This document shows, in pieces, positions 34,653-43,895 of a stretch of DNA of 64,000 bases. The position numbers and the translations under genes were made by a program. How positions within the stretch are numbered: the first letter of the stretch is position 1; each line of letters opens with the position of its first letter. The notes beneath the pieces were generated by a model. It searched no databases, was not told the origin of the DNA, and saw only the letters and a program-made list of their open reading frames with translations. Location of the stretch: positions 81,338 through 145,337 of the forward strand of contig CAZNLJ010000010.1 of assembly GCA_964573725.1 (NCBI GenBank). The letters are read 5' to 3'. The stretch is from UBA6168 sp964573725 (GTDB taxonomy: Bacteria; Bacteroidota; Bacteroidia; Chitinophagales; Saprospiraceae).

Positions 34653-35612
34653 TCAGGCCTTCAGCAGGCCGATTTCCCGCAGCCTTTCCGCCAGGTAATC
34701 TCCCGCCGTAATCGGTTCGTAAGCCAAGGGTCGGTCCTCCGACACGCAGGAAGGCAGGCAACGCAGGTCCATTCCGCTTTGCGGATGCAAAAAGAAGGGA
34801 ATGGACAAACGCGGGACATGCCATTCGTGCGGCGGGGGATTCACCACGCGATGGGTGGTCGACCGGAGGTAATTGTTCGTCAGCCGCTGCAGCATATCCC
34901 CTACATTGATGACGATCTCATCCTGCTCCGGTACCACATCCAACCATTCGCCCTCCATCGACAAGACCTGCAATCCGCCGGCGGAGGCACCGACCAACAA
35001 GGTGATCAGATTGATGTCCTCGTGCTGCTCCGCCCGCATCGCATTCCGGGGTGCCGTCGTGATGGGAGGATAATGGATGGCCCGCAGGATACTCGTCCCG
35101 TTCCGGATATGCCGGTCGAAATAATTCTCATCCAGGGACAAATGCAAGGCGATGGCCTGCAGCAGGGAAGCCCCCGTGCGTTCGAAAGCCCTGTACAGTT
35201 CCATTCCCAGCACCAGGAAATCCGGTACCTCGACCACCGTCGGGTTGGCGGAGGGTTCCTCCGACGGCCGGCCCTGCTCGTCCAAGGGCTCCTGGCCGAT
35301 TTGGAAAAACTCCTTGAGGTCGCCAACCGCCGCCTGCTTGGCATGCTCCTTCCCGAAGGAGGTGTAACCCCGCTGCCCGGCCATGCCCGGCACCTCGTAC
35401 CTGCGCTTCACCTCGACCGGCAAGGCGAAGAAACTGCGGCATGCCCGGTAGAAATCATCGACCAATCCTTTCGGTATGCCGTGGTTCACCACCCCGACAA
35501 AACCGATCTCATGAAAGGCCTTTCCCAAATCCGATACGAAGGACTGCCGCTGCGACGGGTCGTCCGATGTCAGCTTGGAAAAATCAACCAACGGAATCGC
35601 TCTTTTGCTCAT
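34653..35612 (-). CDS. 2-oxoglutarate-Fe(II) oxygenase (isopenicillin N synthase-like family)
   Basis: A 319-residue non-heme iron dioxygenase. N-terminal DIOX_N-type block is IPLVDFSKLT to GFVGVVNHGIPKGL. The metal triad and 2-oxoglutarate arginine lie in the C-terminal domain: H-x-D in QHEDINLITLL, H in TTHRVVNPP, and R-x-S in PRLSIPFF. It uses O2 and 2-oxoglutarate to hydroxylate an unknown substrate. The family is plant-like but common in bacteria. No secondary-metabolism cluster is nearby. The start at 35612 gives a typical N-terminus; the upstream extension (to 35777) is arginine-rich. Confidence 0.86.
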   Translation of the reverse strand: MSKRAIPLVDFSKLTSDDPSQRQSFVSDLGKAFHEIGFVGVVNHGIPKGLVDDFYRACRSFFALPVEVKRRYEVPGMAGQRGYTSFGKEHAKQAAVGDLKEFFQIGQEPLDEQGRPSEEPSANPTVVEVPDFLVLGMELYRAFERTGASLLQAIALHLSLDENYFDRHIRNGTSILRAIHYPPITTAPRNAMRAEQHEDINLITLLVGASAGGLQVLSMEGEWLDVVPEQDEIVINVGDMLQRLTNNYLRSTTHRVVNPPPHEWHVPRLSIPFFLHPQSGMDLRCLPSCVSEDRPLAYEPITAGDYLAERLREIGLLKA

Positions 35613-35774
35613 ATTTACAAGGTTAGGTTTTCCCTTGACTCCGAATTGCCGCCTTGGCCAGGTCGGCGAAGCCGCAGGTGGACCGCCTGCGGACAGGTGG
35701 ATTTCCTTCGGGGAGATCCAACGGTCCGCCCCCCGCCCGCTGCCTCGCATCGCCCGGCAGACGGGGTATGGCAA

Positions 35775-35782
35775 CAAAAATA
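35775..35782 (-). promoter_or_regulatory. -7 promoter element for the 2OG oxygenase gene
   Basis: Minus-strand TATTTTTG matches TAnnTTTG, about 163 bases before the start at 35612. It is in the divergent region shared with the LytS-type kinase. Confidence 0.4.
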
Positions 35783-35828
35783 CTTTTTTTCATAACAAAT
35801 CGACCTTGCAGAAAATACGTTCCCGCCG

Positions 35829-36848
35829 ATGAACCATTCCTCCCGTCCGCTATCCGTGAACACCATCCCGTTCCATGCCGCCTTCTGGCTGGTCTACTGG
35901 TTTTTTTCCAGCATGCAGGATGTGGTCTTCATTTCCCAATTCAAGGAAAACTTCAACCTGCCCATCGTGCTGGGCTCCATGGGACTGGTCTATTTCAATT
36001 ACTACTATTGGATTCCGAAGTACCTCATCCGGCAAAAACGCCATGGTTTCTACCTGCTCAGCATCTTTCTGCTCATCGTGGCCAACGCCTGGCTGGTGAA
36101 TGTCTTCCTGCGTACGTTCATTTCCGCCCAGCGTTACTACTATTCCTGGGAAGGCACGTTCACCTTGGCGGTGGACACGACCGTATTGGTGGCCTTCACC
36201 ACCGCTTTCAAGTTCATCCAGCAATGGCACGAACGAAACAACTACGCAGTACAGCTGGAAAAGAAAAACCTGGAGCATGAACTGGAGATGCTGAAGGCGC
36301 AGATCAATCCGCATTTCATTTTCAACACCCTGAACACCATTTATTTCCTCCTGGAACAAAAGGAAGGGGACCGCGCCAAGGAGGCCTTGCTCCGGTTCTC
36401 CGACACCCTGAGCCACCAATTATACGACTACAACAAGGACCGGATCGACCTGGACAAGGAGGTCACCTACCTGAAGAACTACATCGCCCTGCAACAGCTA
36501 CGGCATGACGAGGAACTCCTGGAGCTTTCCGTCCGCCTGCCCGCCCCTGTGCCGGGATATCCCATCGCGCCCATGCTGCTGATTCCATTCGTGGAAAATG
36601 CGTTCAAACATACCTCGAACAAGGGGAACTACCGCATAGCCATCCACTTGGACATAAAAGACGGCTTGCTTACCTTTACGACGGAGAACACCATCCATCT
36701 GCCGCGTCCGGACCGGACGGCCAACAGCGGCATCGGCCTGACAAACGTCCGGCGCAGACTCGACCTCACCTACCCGGGGAAACACATCCTCTTGTTGGAA
36801 AAGGATGACCGCTTCTTCCGGGTAAACCTGACCATCCGTCTCACATGA
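35829..36848 (+). CDS. LytS-family sensor histidine kinase
   Basis: A 339-residue kinase. About four N-terminal hydrophobic segments (residues about 14-33, 46-63, 76-100, 115-135) are followed by a coiled-coil-like stretch and the His_kinase domain with the phosphoacceptor H in AQINPHFIFNTLNTIYFLL. The ATPase region has VENAFKHTSNKG (N box) and SGIGLTNVRRRL (G box). It overlaps the LytTR regulator gene by 4 bases (ATGA), so the pair is translationally coupled. The signal sensed is unknown; no periplasmic sensor domain is present. Confidence 0.9.
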   Translation: MNHSSRPLSVNTIPFHAAFWLVYWFFSSMQDVVFISQFKENFNLPIVLGSMGLVYFNYYYWIPKYLIRQKRHGFYLLSIFLLIVANAWLVNVFLRTFISAQRYYYSWEGTFTLAVDTTVLVAFTTAFKFIQQWHERNNYAVQLEKKNLEHELEMLKAQINPHFIFNTLNTIYFLLEQKEGDRAKEALLRFSDTLSHQLYDYNKDRIDLDKEVTYLKNYIALQQLRHDEELLELSVRLPAPVPGYPIAPMLLIPFVENAFKHTSNKGNYRIAIHLDIKDGLLTFTTENTIHLPRPDRTANSGIGLTNVRRRLDLTYPGKHILLLEKDDRFFRVNLTIRLT

Positions 36849-37585
36849 CCCTCGAATGCCTTGTCATAGACGACGAACCGGTGGCCCGGAAAGGGATTGC
36901 GGGGTACGTCTCCCAGGTACCTTTCCTGTCGTTGGCCGGTACCTGCAAATGTGCGATGGAGGCCAACGAAATCCTCCACCACCAAGCGATAGACCTGATG
37001 TTCCTCGATATCCAGATGCCCGATATCACGGGAACGGATTTTGTCCGCTCTCTCCGACAGCCCCCGGCCGTCATCTTCACGACAGCCTACCGGGAATATG
37101 CCCTCGAAGGGTTCGAGCTCAACGCCCTGGATTATCTCGTCAAACCGATTTCCTTCCAACGCTTCCTGAAGGCGGCCAATAAGGCGCTCGACCACTTGGA
37201 AAGCCGCAGGTCGGCGGACCCAAGGCCGGCCGCCGCCGGCCGGCCGGCCGACCAGGATTATTTCTTCATCAAGAGCGACGGACAGTTCATCAAGATCCGC
37301 CTGGATGAGGTCCTTTTCTTCGAAAGCGAAAAGGATTACGTGTTCATCCACACCATCCACAAACGTTACCTCACCCTCTTGTCCCTGAAACAACTGGAAA
37401 AGGAGCTCCCGGCCGGCAAATTCCTCCGGGTCCACCGGTCCTTCCTGGTCGCCCTGGACCAGGTGGAGCTGCTGGAAGGCCATGAGATTGTCATCCGGGG
37501 CCGTCGCATCCCCGTCAGCCGGAATGTCCAGGATACCATTTTCAACACCTTGGTCGCAGGCAGGCTCTGGAAACGGGATGGTTGA
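36845..37585 (+). CDS. LytTR-family response regulator
   Basis: A 246-residue regulator. The receiver (1-115) has the DDEPVAR acidic pair, the phosphorylated D in LMFLDIQMPD, T in IFTTAY and K in YLVKPIS. After a proline/alanine-rich linker (about 120-140), the LytTR DNA-binding domain spans about 143-240 (FFIKSDGQFIKIRLDEVLFF to VHRSFLVALDQVEL, ending RGRRIPVSRN). It acts with the upstream LytS-type kinase. Targets are unknown; it could control the divergent 2OG oxygenase gene, but no repeat operator was recognised. Confidence 0.92.
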   Translation: MTLECLVIDDEPVARKGIAGYVSQVPFLSLAGTCKCAMEANEILHHQAIDLMFLDIQMPDITGTDFVRSLRQPPAVIFTTAYREYALEGFELNALDYLVKPISFQRFLKAANKALDHLESRRSADPRPAAAGRPADQDYFFIKSDGQFIKIRLDEVLFFESEKDYVFIHTIHKRYLTLLSLKQLEKELPAGKFLRVHRSFLVALDQVELLEGHEIVIRGRRIPVSRNVQDTIFNTLVAGRLWKRDG

Positions 37586-37596
37586 ACGCCCGGCCC

Positions 37597-37842
37597 TCAA
37601 CGCATGTCCTCGTTCATCAGCTTGACCACCACCACCACCGGATACCCTTCCGAAAAGGAGGCCTTTATCTCTTTCGCCAATGCTTCCATCAGCAGGTCGT
37701 ACGGACCGAACACCTCCGTACTCATCCGGTTGACCTTCGTCTCCAGCGAAGGGTATGCCGCCATGCGGTCGATGAAACGGAGGATGTGCGTCCCGAAGGA
37801 CGCATCCAGGGGATACATGCTGATGGCGGCGGAAGCTCTCAT
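37597..37842 (-). CDS. YkoF/thiamine-binding-like small protein
   Basis: An 81-residue alpha/beta protein resembling the YkoF/MTH1187-like family: SAAISMYPLDASFGTHILRF, a STEVFGPYDLLMEALAKEI middle and a terminal beta strand VVVVVKL. Family members are small cytosolic proteins linked to thiamine or HMP binding, but single-domain versions are poorly characterised. There are no thiamine genes nearby. It converges with the LytTR regulator, 11 bases away. Confidence 0.7.
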   Translation of the reverse strand: MRASAAISMYPLDASFGTHILRFIDRMAAYPSLETKVNRMSTEVFGPYDLLMEALAKEIKASFSEGYPVVVVVKLMNEDMR

Positions 37843-38617
37843 GAGGTTCGTAAGGTTCGGCGGACCCCGCCTGTCGTCCAGCCCTTCCGGAACATACCGC
37901 CGGACCCCATGCCGTATGCCCGGTGTGCGGACGGAACTTTAGACAAGCGGAATTTCCAAATGGAGTAAAATATTTTATCTTTGACGGGCGATTGCTTTTT
38001 CGGGCGGGTAGTCCGCCGGTCCCGGCCGGCGATGATTCGCACCGCACAGGTTGCCTTCCGATTCAAAGGCTTCCGGAGATGACCGCCCGGAACAAAGTTA
38101 TCCGCCCGACATATATCTTGTATCACAGACCAGGAAGTAATACCTGGGGAAATGGATGATGTAGCTTCGGCAGGCTCCGCCGCCGATCCAACAGGAAAGT
38201 ACAGAGGTAACTCATATAGCGTACGGCGCTGTCCGGAAGGCAAACGAAAAAGTTCGGTATCCGCCCTTCCCGACCCGAGCGAACGGCAGGCCTTCCGAAT
38301 ATGGAAGGGAATGCCGTTCCCAATCGCAGGGTTTGCCGAAACCGGCCGCAGCAGGGCGATTGTCACGGCAAAAAACCTTGTCCGGTCTCCAAAGCCGTAA
38401 GGCCGCCCGCGGCCCGACCTCCCGCCGTATACGCCACCGCCATGGCACCGGTCGACCAAAGGCAGCCGACCCGGCCGACCAATTGGAAAATCGCCGAGGG
38501 TCGCCTATAAATCGGAAATCATCGTACCGGAACTTACCTTCCTGTCCGTGTCACCGACAAGTCGGTCGTCCGCTTCCTATCCATCCGTTCCCCATCGCTT
38601 CCGCCACCGCAGGTTTC
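37843..38617. other. ORF-less stretch ahead of holB
   Basis: A 775-base region. A + strand TATCTTTG box sits at 37976-37983, well away from the holB start. There are short potential hairpins, such as a CCAGG/CCTGG stem near 38130-38148. ORFs here look like out-of-frame arginine-rich shadows. A non-coding RNA or long leader is possible but not shown. Confidence 0.4.
37976..37983 (+). promoter_or_regulatory. -7 promoter-like element in an ORF-less region
   Basis: TATCTTTG matches TAnnTTTG. The next start codon on this strand is 640 bases away (holB), so its transcript is unexplained. Confidence 0.33.
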
Positions 38618-39745
38618 ATGCTGTTCAACGACGTCATCGGCCAACAGACCGCCATCGATGCGCTGCAACGCATGGTGGAGCATGAACGCTTGCCCCATGC
38701 CCTGCTCTTGTCGGGCACCCCGGGCAGCGGGGACCTCCCCCTCGCCCTGGCCATGGCCCAGTATATCCTGTGCGAACAACCGCAGGGCCGTCATGCTTGC
38801 AATACCTGCAAGGCTTGCCTCAAGGCCGCCAGGTTCGTACACCCGGACCTCCATTTTTCGTTCCCGGTCATCGGCAGCGGGGTCGTCTCCGACCAGCATT
38901 TGCCGGAATGGAGGGCCGCCCTGTCGGAAAACCCATACCTCCCTATCAACCAGTGGCTGCAAAAACTGGGTGCGGAGAACAAACAGGGCAATATCAACAA
39001 GGACGAGTGCCTCGCCATCCAGAAGAAACTAAGCCTCAAGACCTTCGAAGGCAGGTATAAGGTACTCGTCCTTTGGCTGCCCGAATTCCTCGGCAAGGAA
39101 GGGAACCGGCTCCTGAAACTGGTCGAGGAACCTCCGCCGGATACGGTCATCATCCTGGTCGCCAACCAGATGGAACTGATCCTGCAGACCATCCTGTCGA
39201 GGTGCCAGGTCGTCCGGGTCCCTCCCTTGCAGGATGAAGCGATTGCCGAGGCCCTGGTCCGGCGCAAAGGACTGGACCCCGAAAAGGCTCAGGCCATCGC
39301 CCTACTGGCCGCCGGGGATTACAACGAGGCCCTCTCCCTCCTGTCCCGTGCAGAAAACGATTACGCCGACCAATTCCTGGATTGGATGCGGAAATGCTAT
39401 CGCGGCCATGGCGCCGAACTCGTGAACTGGTCGGATTCGATGGCCGCCACCGGCCGCGAAAGCCAAAAACAATTCCTCCGGTACGGCCTGCATTTCCTGC
39501 GGGAATACCTGGTCCTCCTGACCCGGTCCTCCGACCGGGTGCGCTTGCTGCCCAACGAACTGCAAACGGCCGGCAACCTCCGGAAGATCCTGGGCTGGGA
39601 AGCTGTTCTCGGTATGGAAAAACTCTTGTCCGACTGTTCCTATCATGTGGAAAGGAATGCCAATCAGAAACTGCTGTTCCTGGATGCTTCCCTCCGGCTG
39701 AATAATATCTTGAAAAATGAAACCCAGACGGGAATTGCCCGGTAA
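38618..39745 (+). CDS. holB: DNA polymerase III delta-prime subunit
   Basis: A 375-residue clamp-loader subunit. N-terminal MLFNDVIGQQTAIDAL and LPHALLLSGTPGSGDLPLALAMA show the AAA+ fold, with the P-loop lysine replaced, as is usual for this non-hydrolysing subunit in Bacteroidota. The C4 zinc module is CEQPQGRHACNTCKAC. Sensor-type NRLLKLVEEPPPDTVIIL and LSRCQVVRVPPL follow. The C-terminal half is helical. It helps load the beta clamp at the replication fork. The start at 38618 is conserved. It stands upstream of the PSP1 gene by 42 bases, likely cotranscribed. Confidence 0.9.
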   Translation: MLFNDVIGQQTAIDALQRMVEHERLPHALLLSGTPGSGDLPLALAMAQYILCEQPQGRHACNTCKACLKAARFVHPDLHFSFPVIGSGVVSDQHLPEWRAALSENPYLPINQWLQKLGAENKQGNINKDECLAIQKKLSLKTFEGRYKVLVLWLPEFLGKEGNRLLKLVEEPPPDTVIILVANQMELILQTILSRCQVVRVPPLQDEAIAEALVRRKGLDPEKAQAIALLAAGDYNEALSLLSRAENDYADQFLDWMRKCYRGHGAELVNWSDSMAATGRESQKQFLRYGLHFLREYLVLLTRSSDRVRLLPNELQTAGNLRKILGWEAVLGMEKLLSDCSYHVERNANQKLLFLDASLRLNNILKNETQTGIAR

Positions 39746-39787
39746 TACCGGCATCCCGGATCAACGATCACTCAATCAGATTGCAAT

Positions 39788-41221
39788 ATGGCTTGTGCTG
39801 GATGTTCCGTCAACCTGAAAGACGGCCAACCGATCGGCTGCAGAAACAATGGCAACTGCAGCACCGGCGGATGTAACCGCCTCAATACCTTCGACTGGAT
39901 CACCGCCCAGGAAATCGAAGACGTCGAACCGTTCCACATCGTGGAAATCTCCTTCAAGAACGGCTCCCGAAAATCTTTCTTCTACAACCAACCTTTCACT
40001 CGTGCCACCACCGGCGACCTGGTCGTCGTGGATACGCAAGCCGGATATGACATCGGCCGGATCTCCTTGTCCGGCGAACTGGTCCGCCTCCAAATGGCCA
40101 AACGGAAGGTCTCCCCCAACGGTTTCTTTCCTAAGGTCATCCGAAAGGCCAATGAACGGGACCTCGAGAAACTCGAGGAGGTACGGAACATGGAAAAACC
40201 CATCATGATCCGCGCCCGGGCCATCTCCCGGACCCTGGGCCTGAACATGAAATTGGGCGATGTGGAATTTCAAGCGGACGGAAAGAAAGCCACTTTCTTC
40301 TATACCGCGGACGGTCGGGTCGATTTTCGGGAGCTGATCCGACACTATGCCAAGGAATTCAAGGTGAAGGTGGAAATGCGCCAAATCGGTGCCCGGCAGG
40401 AATCCGCCAGGATCGGCGGCCTCGGCCCCTGCGGCAGGGAACTGTGCTGCTCCACCTGGCTCACCACTTACCGGACGGTCTCCACCGCCGCCGCCCGTTA
40501 CCAAAACCTCGCCATCAACCAAGCCAAGTTGTCCGGTCAGTGCGGCCGCCTGAAATGTTGCCTCAACTATGAATTGGATACCTATATGGAGGCTCTTTCC
40601 AACTTCCCGGAGGATGCGGAAAAATTGCGTACCCGCAACGGCGTGGCCATCATGATGAAAACCGATATCTTCAAGGGACTCATGTACTATGGCTATGAAC
40701 ACGAACACGGCAGGGGCCGCCTTTATGCCCTGGACCTCCAACAGGTCCGGTCCGTCCGAGAGATGAACCGCCGCGGGGAACAGCCGGAGGACCTAGCCGG
40801 TTTGCAAATCGTACAGGAAACGGAAAAGGAGGATACTCACGACTATGCTCCCGCGGATGTGACCGGTGTCATCGAACTCCCGCCGGAAGAGAAACGCCGG
40901 AAAAAGAAAAAGAAAAAAACCAAACCCAACGAACCGTCCCAAAAGGTCGAGAAAAGGGATGGCGCCAGGACCGGAAAAGACCAACCGGATAATCCGGCTT
41001 CGCCGCCGCCCAACCGCAGGGCCAACAACCGGCCGCCCCGCAGGGAACAACCGAAAAATACCGCACCGCCCCCAGGCGGCCGCAAGGAACAGGAGCGGCA
41101 ACCGCCCGCTGCCGGCAACCCGCCTCCTCCCCCTTCCCCGGATGGGAAAAAAGAGGACCCGCAAAGAAGAAGGGGCCGTGGCAGAAATAATCGGCGAAAC
41201 AGGGACGGCGACAAAACGTAA
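39788..41221 (+). CDS. ricT: PSP1 domain protein (RicT/YaaT family) with a long basic tail
   Basis: A 477-residue protein. An N-terminal cysteine-rich segment (CAGC, CRNNGNCSTGGC) precedes the PSP1 domain (about 40-290) with the GGLGPCGRELCC and QCGRLKCCLNYE clusters. In Bacillus the homologue belongs to the RicAFT complex, which carries Fe-S clusters and affects RNase Y; here the role is inferred by family. Residues about 350-477 are a low-complexity tail, first lysine-rich (KKKKKKT), then proline/arginine-rich, probably disordered and RNA-binding. It follows holB by 42 bases, a widely conserved neighbour pair. Confidence 0.9.
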   Translation: MACAGCSVNLKDGQPIGCRNNGNCSTGGCNRLNTFDWITAQEIEDVEPFHIVEISFKNGSRKSFFYNQPFTRATTGDLVVVDTQAGYDIGRISLSGELVRLQMAKRKVSPNGFFPKVIRKANERDLEKLEEVRNMEKPIMIRARAISRTLGLNMKLGDVEFQADGKKATFFYTADGRVDFRELIRHYAKEFKVKVEMRQIGARQESARIGGLGPCGRELCCSTWLTTYRTVSTAAARYQNLAINQAKLSGQCGRLKCCLNYELDTYMEALSNFPEDAEKLRTRNGVAIMMKTDIFKGLMYYGYEHEHGRGRLYALDLQQVRSVREMNRRGEQPEDLAGLQIVQETEKEDTHDYAPADVTGVIELPPEEKRRKKKKKKTKPNEPSQKVEKRDGARTGKDQPDNPASPPPNRRANNRPPRREQPKNTAPPPGGRKEQERQPPAAGNPPPPPSPDGKKEDPQRRRGRGRNNRRNRDGDKT

Positions 41222-41412
41222 GCCCGCTTCGGTTGTTCTTTTGATGAACCGGTTTCGCCCACGACGGCCCTGCCGGTTCCGGTCCAACCCCGACCCCAGG
41301 GTCGCCACGCCGCAATACATATACCCCGATTACCAACGCTTTCACTTCCTCATACCGACAAACCGCGGCACCCGACCGGAATAATTTCCGGACGGGCGCC
41401 GCAGACAAATGT

Positions 41413-42825
41413 ATGGATGCCATGAAATTCGATGTCGTCGTAATCGGTGCCGGACCCGGCGGCTATGTCGCCGCCATCCGCTGCGCCCAACTCAACCTCA
41501 AAACCGCACTGGTGGAAAAATACAACACCCTGGGCGGTACCTGTCTCAATGTGGGGTGCATCCCTTCCAAGGCCCTGCTCGACAGTTCCGAACATTTTCA
41601 CAACGCCCACAAGAAATTCGCAGACCACGGCATCTCCCTCCAGGACCTGTCCGTCGATATGGCACAAATGGTCCGCCGAAAAAATGAAGTGGTGGACCAA
41701 ACCTGCAAAGGTGTTTCCTTCCTGATGAAGAAAAACAAGGTGACCGTCTTCCATGGGCATGCCTCCTTCTCGGATGCCCGCCATATCCTGGTCCGTTCCG
41801 ACGATGGAACCGAGCAAACGCTGGAGACGGACAAGGCAATCATCGCCACCGGTTCCAAACCCATCGTTCCGAACGGTTTCGACTACGATAAGAAACGTAT
41901 CATCACCTCCACCGAAGCCTTGAACCTCCAGGAGGTACCCCGCCGGATGGTCATTATCGGCGGCGGTGTCATCGGATTGGAACTGGGTTCCGTCTACGCC
42001 CGCCTGGGTACCGAGGTGGAGGTCGTCGAATACATGGACCGCATCATTCCTACCATGGACGGGGACTGCAGCAAGGAACTCATGCGCGCCCTGAAGGAAC
42101 TGGGTGTGAAATTTCATCTCCGTCACCAGGTGGACCAGGTGAAAGCCGATGCCCATGGGGTGGTTGCCTCCGTCACCAAAAGGGATTCCGATTCCGGCTT
42201 CCAAATCGAAGCGGATTACTGCCTGCTCTCCATCGGCAGGAAGCCTTATACGGCGGGACTCGGCCTGGAAAATATCGGCGTACGCACCGATGACAGGGGG
42301 CGAATCCTGGTCGATGAACACCTGCAGACGGATGTACCCGGCATCTATGCCATCGGCGATGTCATCCGCGGAGCCATGCTCGCCCACAAGGCGGAAGAGG
42401 AAGGGGTCTTCGTCGCCGAAATCATCGCCGGCCAACAACCCCACATCCATTACAACCTGATTCCCGGCGTCGTATATACCTGGCCGGAGGTGGCTTCCGT
42501 CGGACAAACGGAAGAACAACTCAAAGCGGACGGCATCCCTTACAAGTCGGGAAAATTCCCGATGAAAGCGCTGGGTCGGGCACGGGCAAGTACGGATACC
42601 GAAGGTATGGTCAAAATGCTCGCCCACCGGGATACCGATGAAATTTTGGGGGTCCATATCGTGGGCGCCCGTGCCGCCGACCTGATTGCGGAAGCGGTCA
42701 CCCTCATGGAATTCCGGGCGTCCGCCGAAGATTGCGCCCGGATGAGCCACGCCCATCCGACCTACTCCGAAGCCATGAAGGAAGCCGCCCTCGCGGCAAC
42801 GGACAACCGGGCGCTCCACATATGA
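41413..42825 (+). CDS. lpd: Dihydrolipoyl dehydrogenase (E3)
   Basis: A 470-residue FAD disulfide reductase that reoxidises the lipoyl arm of 2-oxo-acid dehydrogenases with NAD+. The FAD loop VVVIGAGPGGYVAA is near residue 10, the redox disulfide is GTCLNVGCIPSKALL, the NAD loop is VIIGGGVIGLELGS, and the FAD-binding YAIGDVI follows. The catalytic His-Glu pair lies in the C-terminus (SHAHPTYSEAM). The start may be the in-frame ATG at 41422. It probably serves the pyruvate dehydrogenase E2 encoded at 14344. Confidence 0.94.
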   Translation: MDAMKFDVVVIGAGPGGYVAAIRCAQLNLKTALVEKYNTLGGTCLNVGCIPSKALLDSSEHFHNAHKKFADHGISLQDLSVDMAQMVRRKNEVVDQTCKGVSFLMKKNKVTVFHGHASFSDARHILVRSDDGTEQTLETDKAIIATGSKPIVPNGFDYDKKRIITSTEALNLQEVPRRMVIIGGGVIGLELGSVYARLGTEVEVVEYMDRIIPTMDGDCSKELMRALKELGVKFHLRHQVDQVKADAHGVVASVTKRDSDSGFQIEADYCLLSIGRKPYTAGLGLENIGVRTDDRGRILVDEHLQTDVPGIYAIGDVIRGAMLAHKAEEEGVFVAEIIAGQQPHIHYNLIPGVVYTWPEVASVGQTEEQLKADGIPYKSGKFPMKALGRARASTDTEGMVKMLAHRDTDEILGVHIVGARAADLIAEAVTLMEFRASAEDCARMSHAHPTYSEAMKEAALAATDNRALHI

Positions 42826-43091
42826 TCACGCCGCCGGCAGGTAGGATGTATGCTTCCGGATCCTTTCGTTTCCCGGTGTCACCCGTCAGGAAAGGATGGC
42901 GAATCCGTAAATTTTGATTATCATTGCCATCCGGCTGCCTTCCTCATCCTTCGCTTTCTTCGGCACGGCTTGAACCAAGGCAGGACCCGTGGTCGGCCGG
43001 CATCCATCCGTCAGGACTGCCTGCGGGTTGATCCGCCAAAGGTCCCCCGAGCCGTACGGGGTACCACTTCTTTTCCTTCAAATCCGGTCAT

Positions 43092-43778
43092 ATGGCGAAT
43101 CGAGCCCACCTGTACACCTACGCTGCCCAACCGGACCTCGCCGGCCTGGGCGTGCACGAGATTTTCAATAAGATCTATCGGGAGCAGTCCTGGAATATCC
43201 ACACGGATGAATCCGTATCCGGGGAAGGTTCCACCCTGGCACAGACCCGTACGCTCGCCGCCGCTATTCCGGATATACTGGGCCAACTCGAAATCCGCAC
43301 CATGCTGGACGTCCCCTGCGGAGATTTCAACTGGATGCGGACCGTAGACCTGGGTTCCGTCCGCTATATCGGAGCGGATATCGTGGAGGACCTGGTCCGG
43401 AGAAACGAAGCACGGTTCGGTTCGGACCGCCGGACCTTCCTGCACCTCGACCTGTTGATGGACGACCTGCCGGCCGCCGATCTGGTCTTCTGCCGCGATT
43501 GCCTGGTCCATTTGTCTTTCCAGGACATCCGACGGGCACTTGCCAACATCCGACGGAGCGGTGCCAGGTTCCTCGCGACCACCCATTTCCCGGAAGAAGC
43601 GGAAAACGTCGACATCGCCACCGGCGGCTGGCGACCCCTTGACTTTTGTTCCGCCCCCTTCCATTTTCCAGCTCCGATCCGGCTGGTCAACGAACAATGC
43701 ACGGAAGTGAACGGCGCCTTCGCCGACAAATCCATCGCCGTATGGGAAATCCAATCCCTGCCGCCGACGGATGCGTAG
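43092..43778 (+). CDS. Class I SAM-dependent methyltransferase
   Basis: A 228-residue predicted methyltransferase. The SAM-binding motif I is MLDVPCGDFNWM, an acidic strand follows (GADIVEDL), and motif region IV is AADLVFCRDCLVHLSF. The N-terminus (residues 1-60) carries the segment with EIFNKIYREQSW. The closest look is to bacterial class I methyltransferases that act on small molecules; the substrate cannot be named. It is separated from lpd by a gap of 266 bases without gene. The start at 43092 (MANRAHLYTYA) is the first credible Met. Confidence 0.72.
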   Translation: MANRAHLYTYAAQPDLAGLGVHEIFNKIYREQSWNIHTDESVSGEGSTLAQTRTLAAAIPDILGQLEIRTMLDVPCGDFNWMRTVDLGSVRYIGADIVEDLVRRNEARFGSDRRTFLHLDLLMDDLPAADLVFCRDCLVHLSFQDIRRALANIRRSGARFLATTHFPEEAENVDIATGGWRPLDFCSAPFHFPAPIRLVNEQCTEVNGAFADKSIAVWEIQSLPPTDA

Positions 43779-43895
43779 CGGTGTCCGGCTTACGCCTTTT
43801 GGATGGCTTCCCTCCTTTACGAACCAAGGGTCGAAACCGGCACAGCCGGACACACGATTCCCGTTAGGCGGAACGGAAGCTGAAAATCCGTACCA

